NCBI GenBank assembly: GCA_030830385.1
Contig: JAURNA010000219.1
Coordinates: 1 to 6,556 of the forward strand
From: Crocinitomicaceae bacterium
GTDB taxonomy: Bacteria; Bacteroidota; Bacteroidia; Flavobacteriales_D; Crocinitomicaceae
Direction of reading: 5' to 3'
DNA: 6,556 bases
Shown here: positions 6,263 through 6,556 of the stretch, in pieces
Numbering within the stretch: position 1 is the stretch's first letter
How the letters are laid out: the number at the start of each line of letters is the position of its first letter
Translations under genes and position numbers: made by a program
The notes under the pieces: generated by a model
Databases searched by the model: none
What the model was told of the DNA's origin: nothing
The model's input: only the letters and a program-made list of their open reading frames with translations

Positions 6263-6556
6263 TTACTCGAATTCGGCCTTCAGGATTTTAAAGACTTCCT
6301 CGATCGTTTCATGCTCTAAATCCGTACGTTTCACGAGATCTTGAACCGAAATATCCAGTACTGATTTTGCTGTATCACATCCGATTGCTTTCAACTCATC
6401 CAGAATCCATCCATCGATTTCGTCTGCAAACTCTTCGATATCAACGTCTTCGATATCCACTTCACCTTCACGGTATACATCGAGTTCCAACCCTGTGAGC
6501 CGACCGGCAAGTTTGATGTTGTGTCCTCCTTTACCGATTGCAAGTGAGACCTGATC
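6263..6556 (-). CDS. nusA: Transcription termination/antitermination factor NusA, C-terminal part
   Basis: The last 97 codons of a gene that enters from the right edge. The window opens in the second KH RNA-binding domain: DQVSLAIGKGGHNIKLAGRLTG, written here as DQVSLAIGKGG then HNIKLAGRLTG, with the GKGG loop being the KH GxxG motif. LELDVYRE follows, then an acidic segment (EGEVDIEDVDIEEF), then a helical C-terminal domain with DELKAIGCDTAKSVL and EEVFKILKAEFE. This resembles the NusA helix-hairpin-helix-like acidic repeat, as found in Bacteroidota. NusA binds RNA polymerase and nascent RNA, tuning pausing, termination and antitermination. The TTG at 6488-6490 is an internal Leu codon, not a start, because the frame is open and conserved to the window edge. 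infB follows after 65 nt. Confidence 0.95.
   Translation of the reverse strand, partial: DQVSLAIGKGGHNIKLAGRLTGLELDVYREGEVDIEDVDIEEFADEIDGWILDELKAIGCDTAKSVLDISVQDLVKRTDLEHETIEEVFKILKAEFE

Noticed and set aside
6488..6490. TTG as the start of a 75-codon gene
   Set aside because: The frame continues upstream to the window edge and encodes the NusA KH domain, so this is an internal Leu codon.

Overview
The window holds six genes, all on the minus strand and tightly packed. In transcription order (right to left) they are the 3' end of nusA, infB, a 58-codon tatA, gatA, a LysM-containing lytic transglycosylase (mltD-like), and the 5' end of a DUF4837-family envelope protein. Both end genes run off the window. 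I see no mobile element, phage gene, CRISPR array, tRNA or rRNA. All reading frames look intact.

The organism is most likely a member of Bacteroidota, perhaps a flavobacterium-like lineage. The reasons are: the IF-2 form with an extra N-terminal domain and long Lys/Glu-rich linker carrying GKI(D/E)L motifs; a DUF4837 gene, a family I know only from this phylum; two sequences matching the Bacteroidota -7 promoter box TAnnTTTG; and starts that mostly lack a strong Shine-Dalgarno. Genus or species cannot be named from this window.

Right block (3576-6556): nusA and infB form the usual transcription/translation cluster. nusA supplies a pausing, termination and antitermination factor, and infB the initiation GTPase. 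The 65-nt gap between them holds a candidate second promoter for infB. A 187-nt gap after infB (3389-3575) separates the blocks and holds a perfect 7-bp inverted repeat, a possible 20-codon reading frame of doubtful reality, and the candidate tatA promoter.

Left block (1-3388): tatA, gatA, mltD and the DUF4837 gene are spaced by 17 nt, an 8-nt overlap and 43 nt, so they probably form one operon. It mixes protein export (TatA), Gln-tRNA(Gln) formation (GatA), peptidoglycan remodelling (MltD) and an envelope protein of unknown role. This looks like genomic packing more than one pathway.

This is ordinary core genome, and I found no convincing new system. The points most worth a second look are a degenerate third LysM-like module in MltD with a candidate disulfide, the non-canonical lipobox of the DUF4837 protein, repeated short motifs in the IF-2 linker, and the small reading frame after infB whose ribosome-binding sequence lies in a hairpin.
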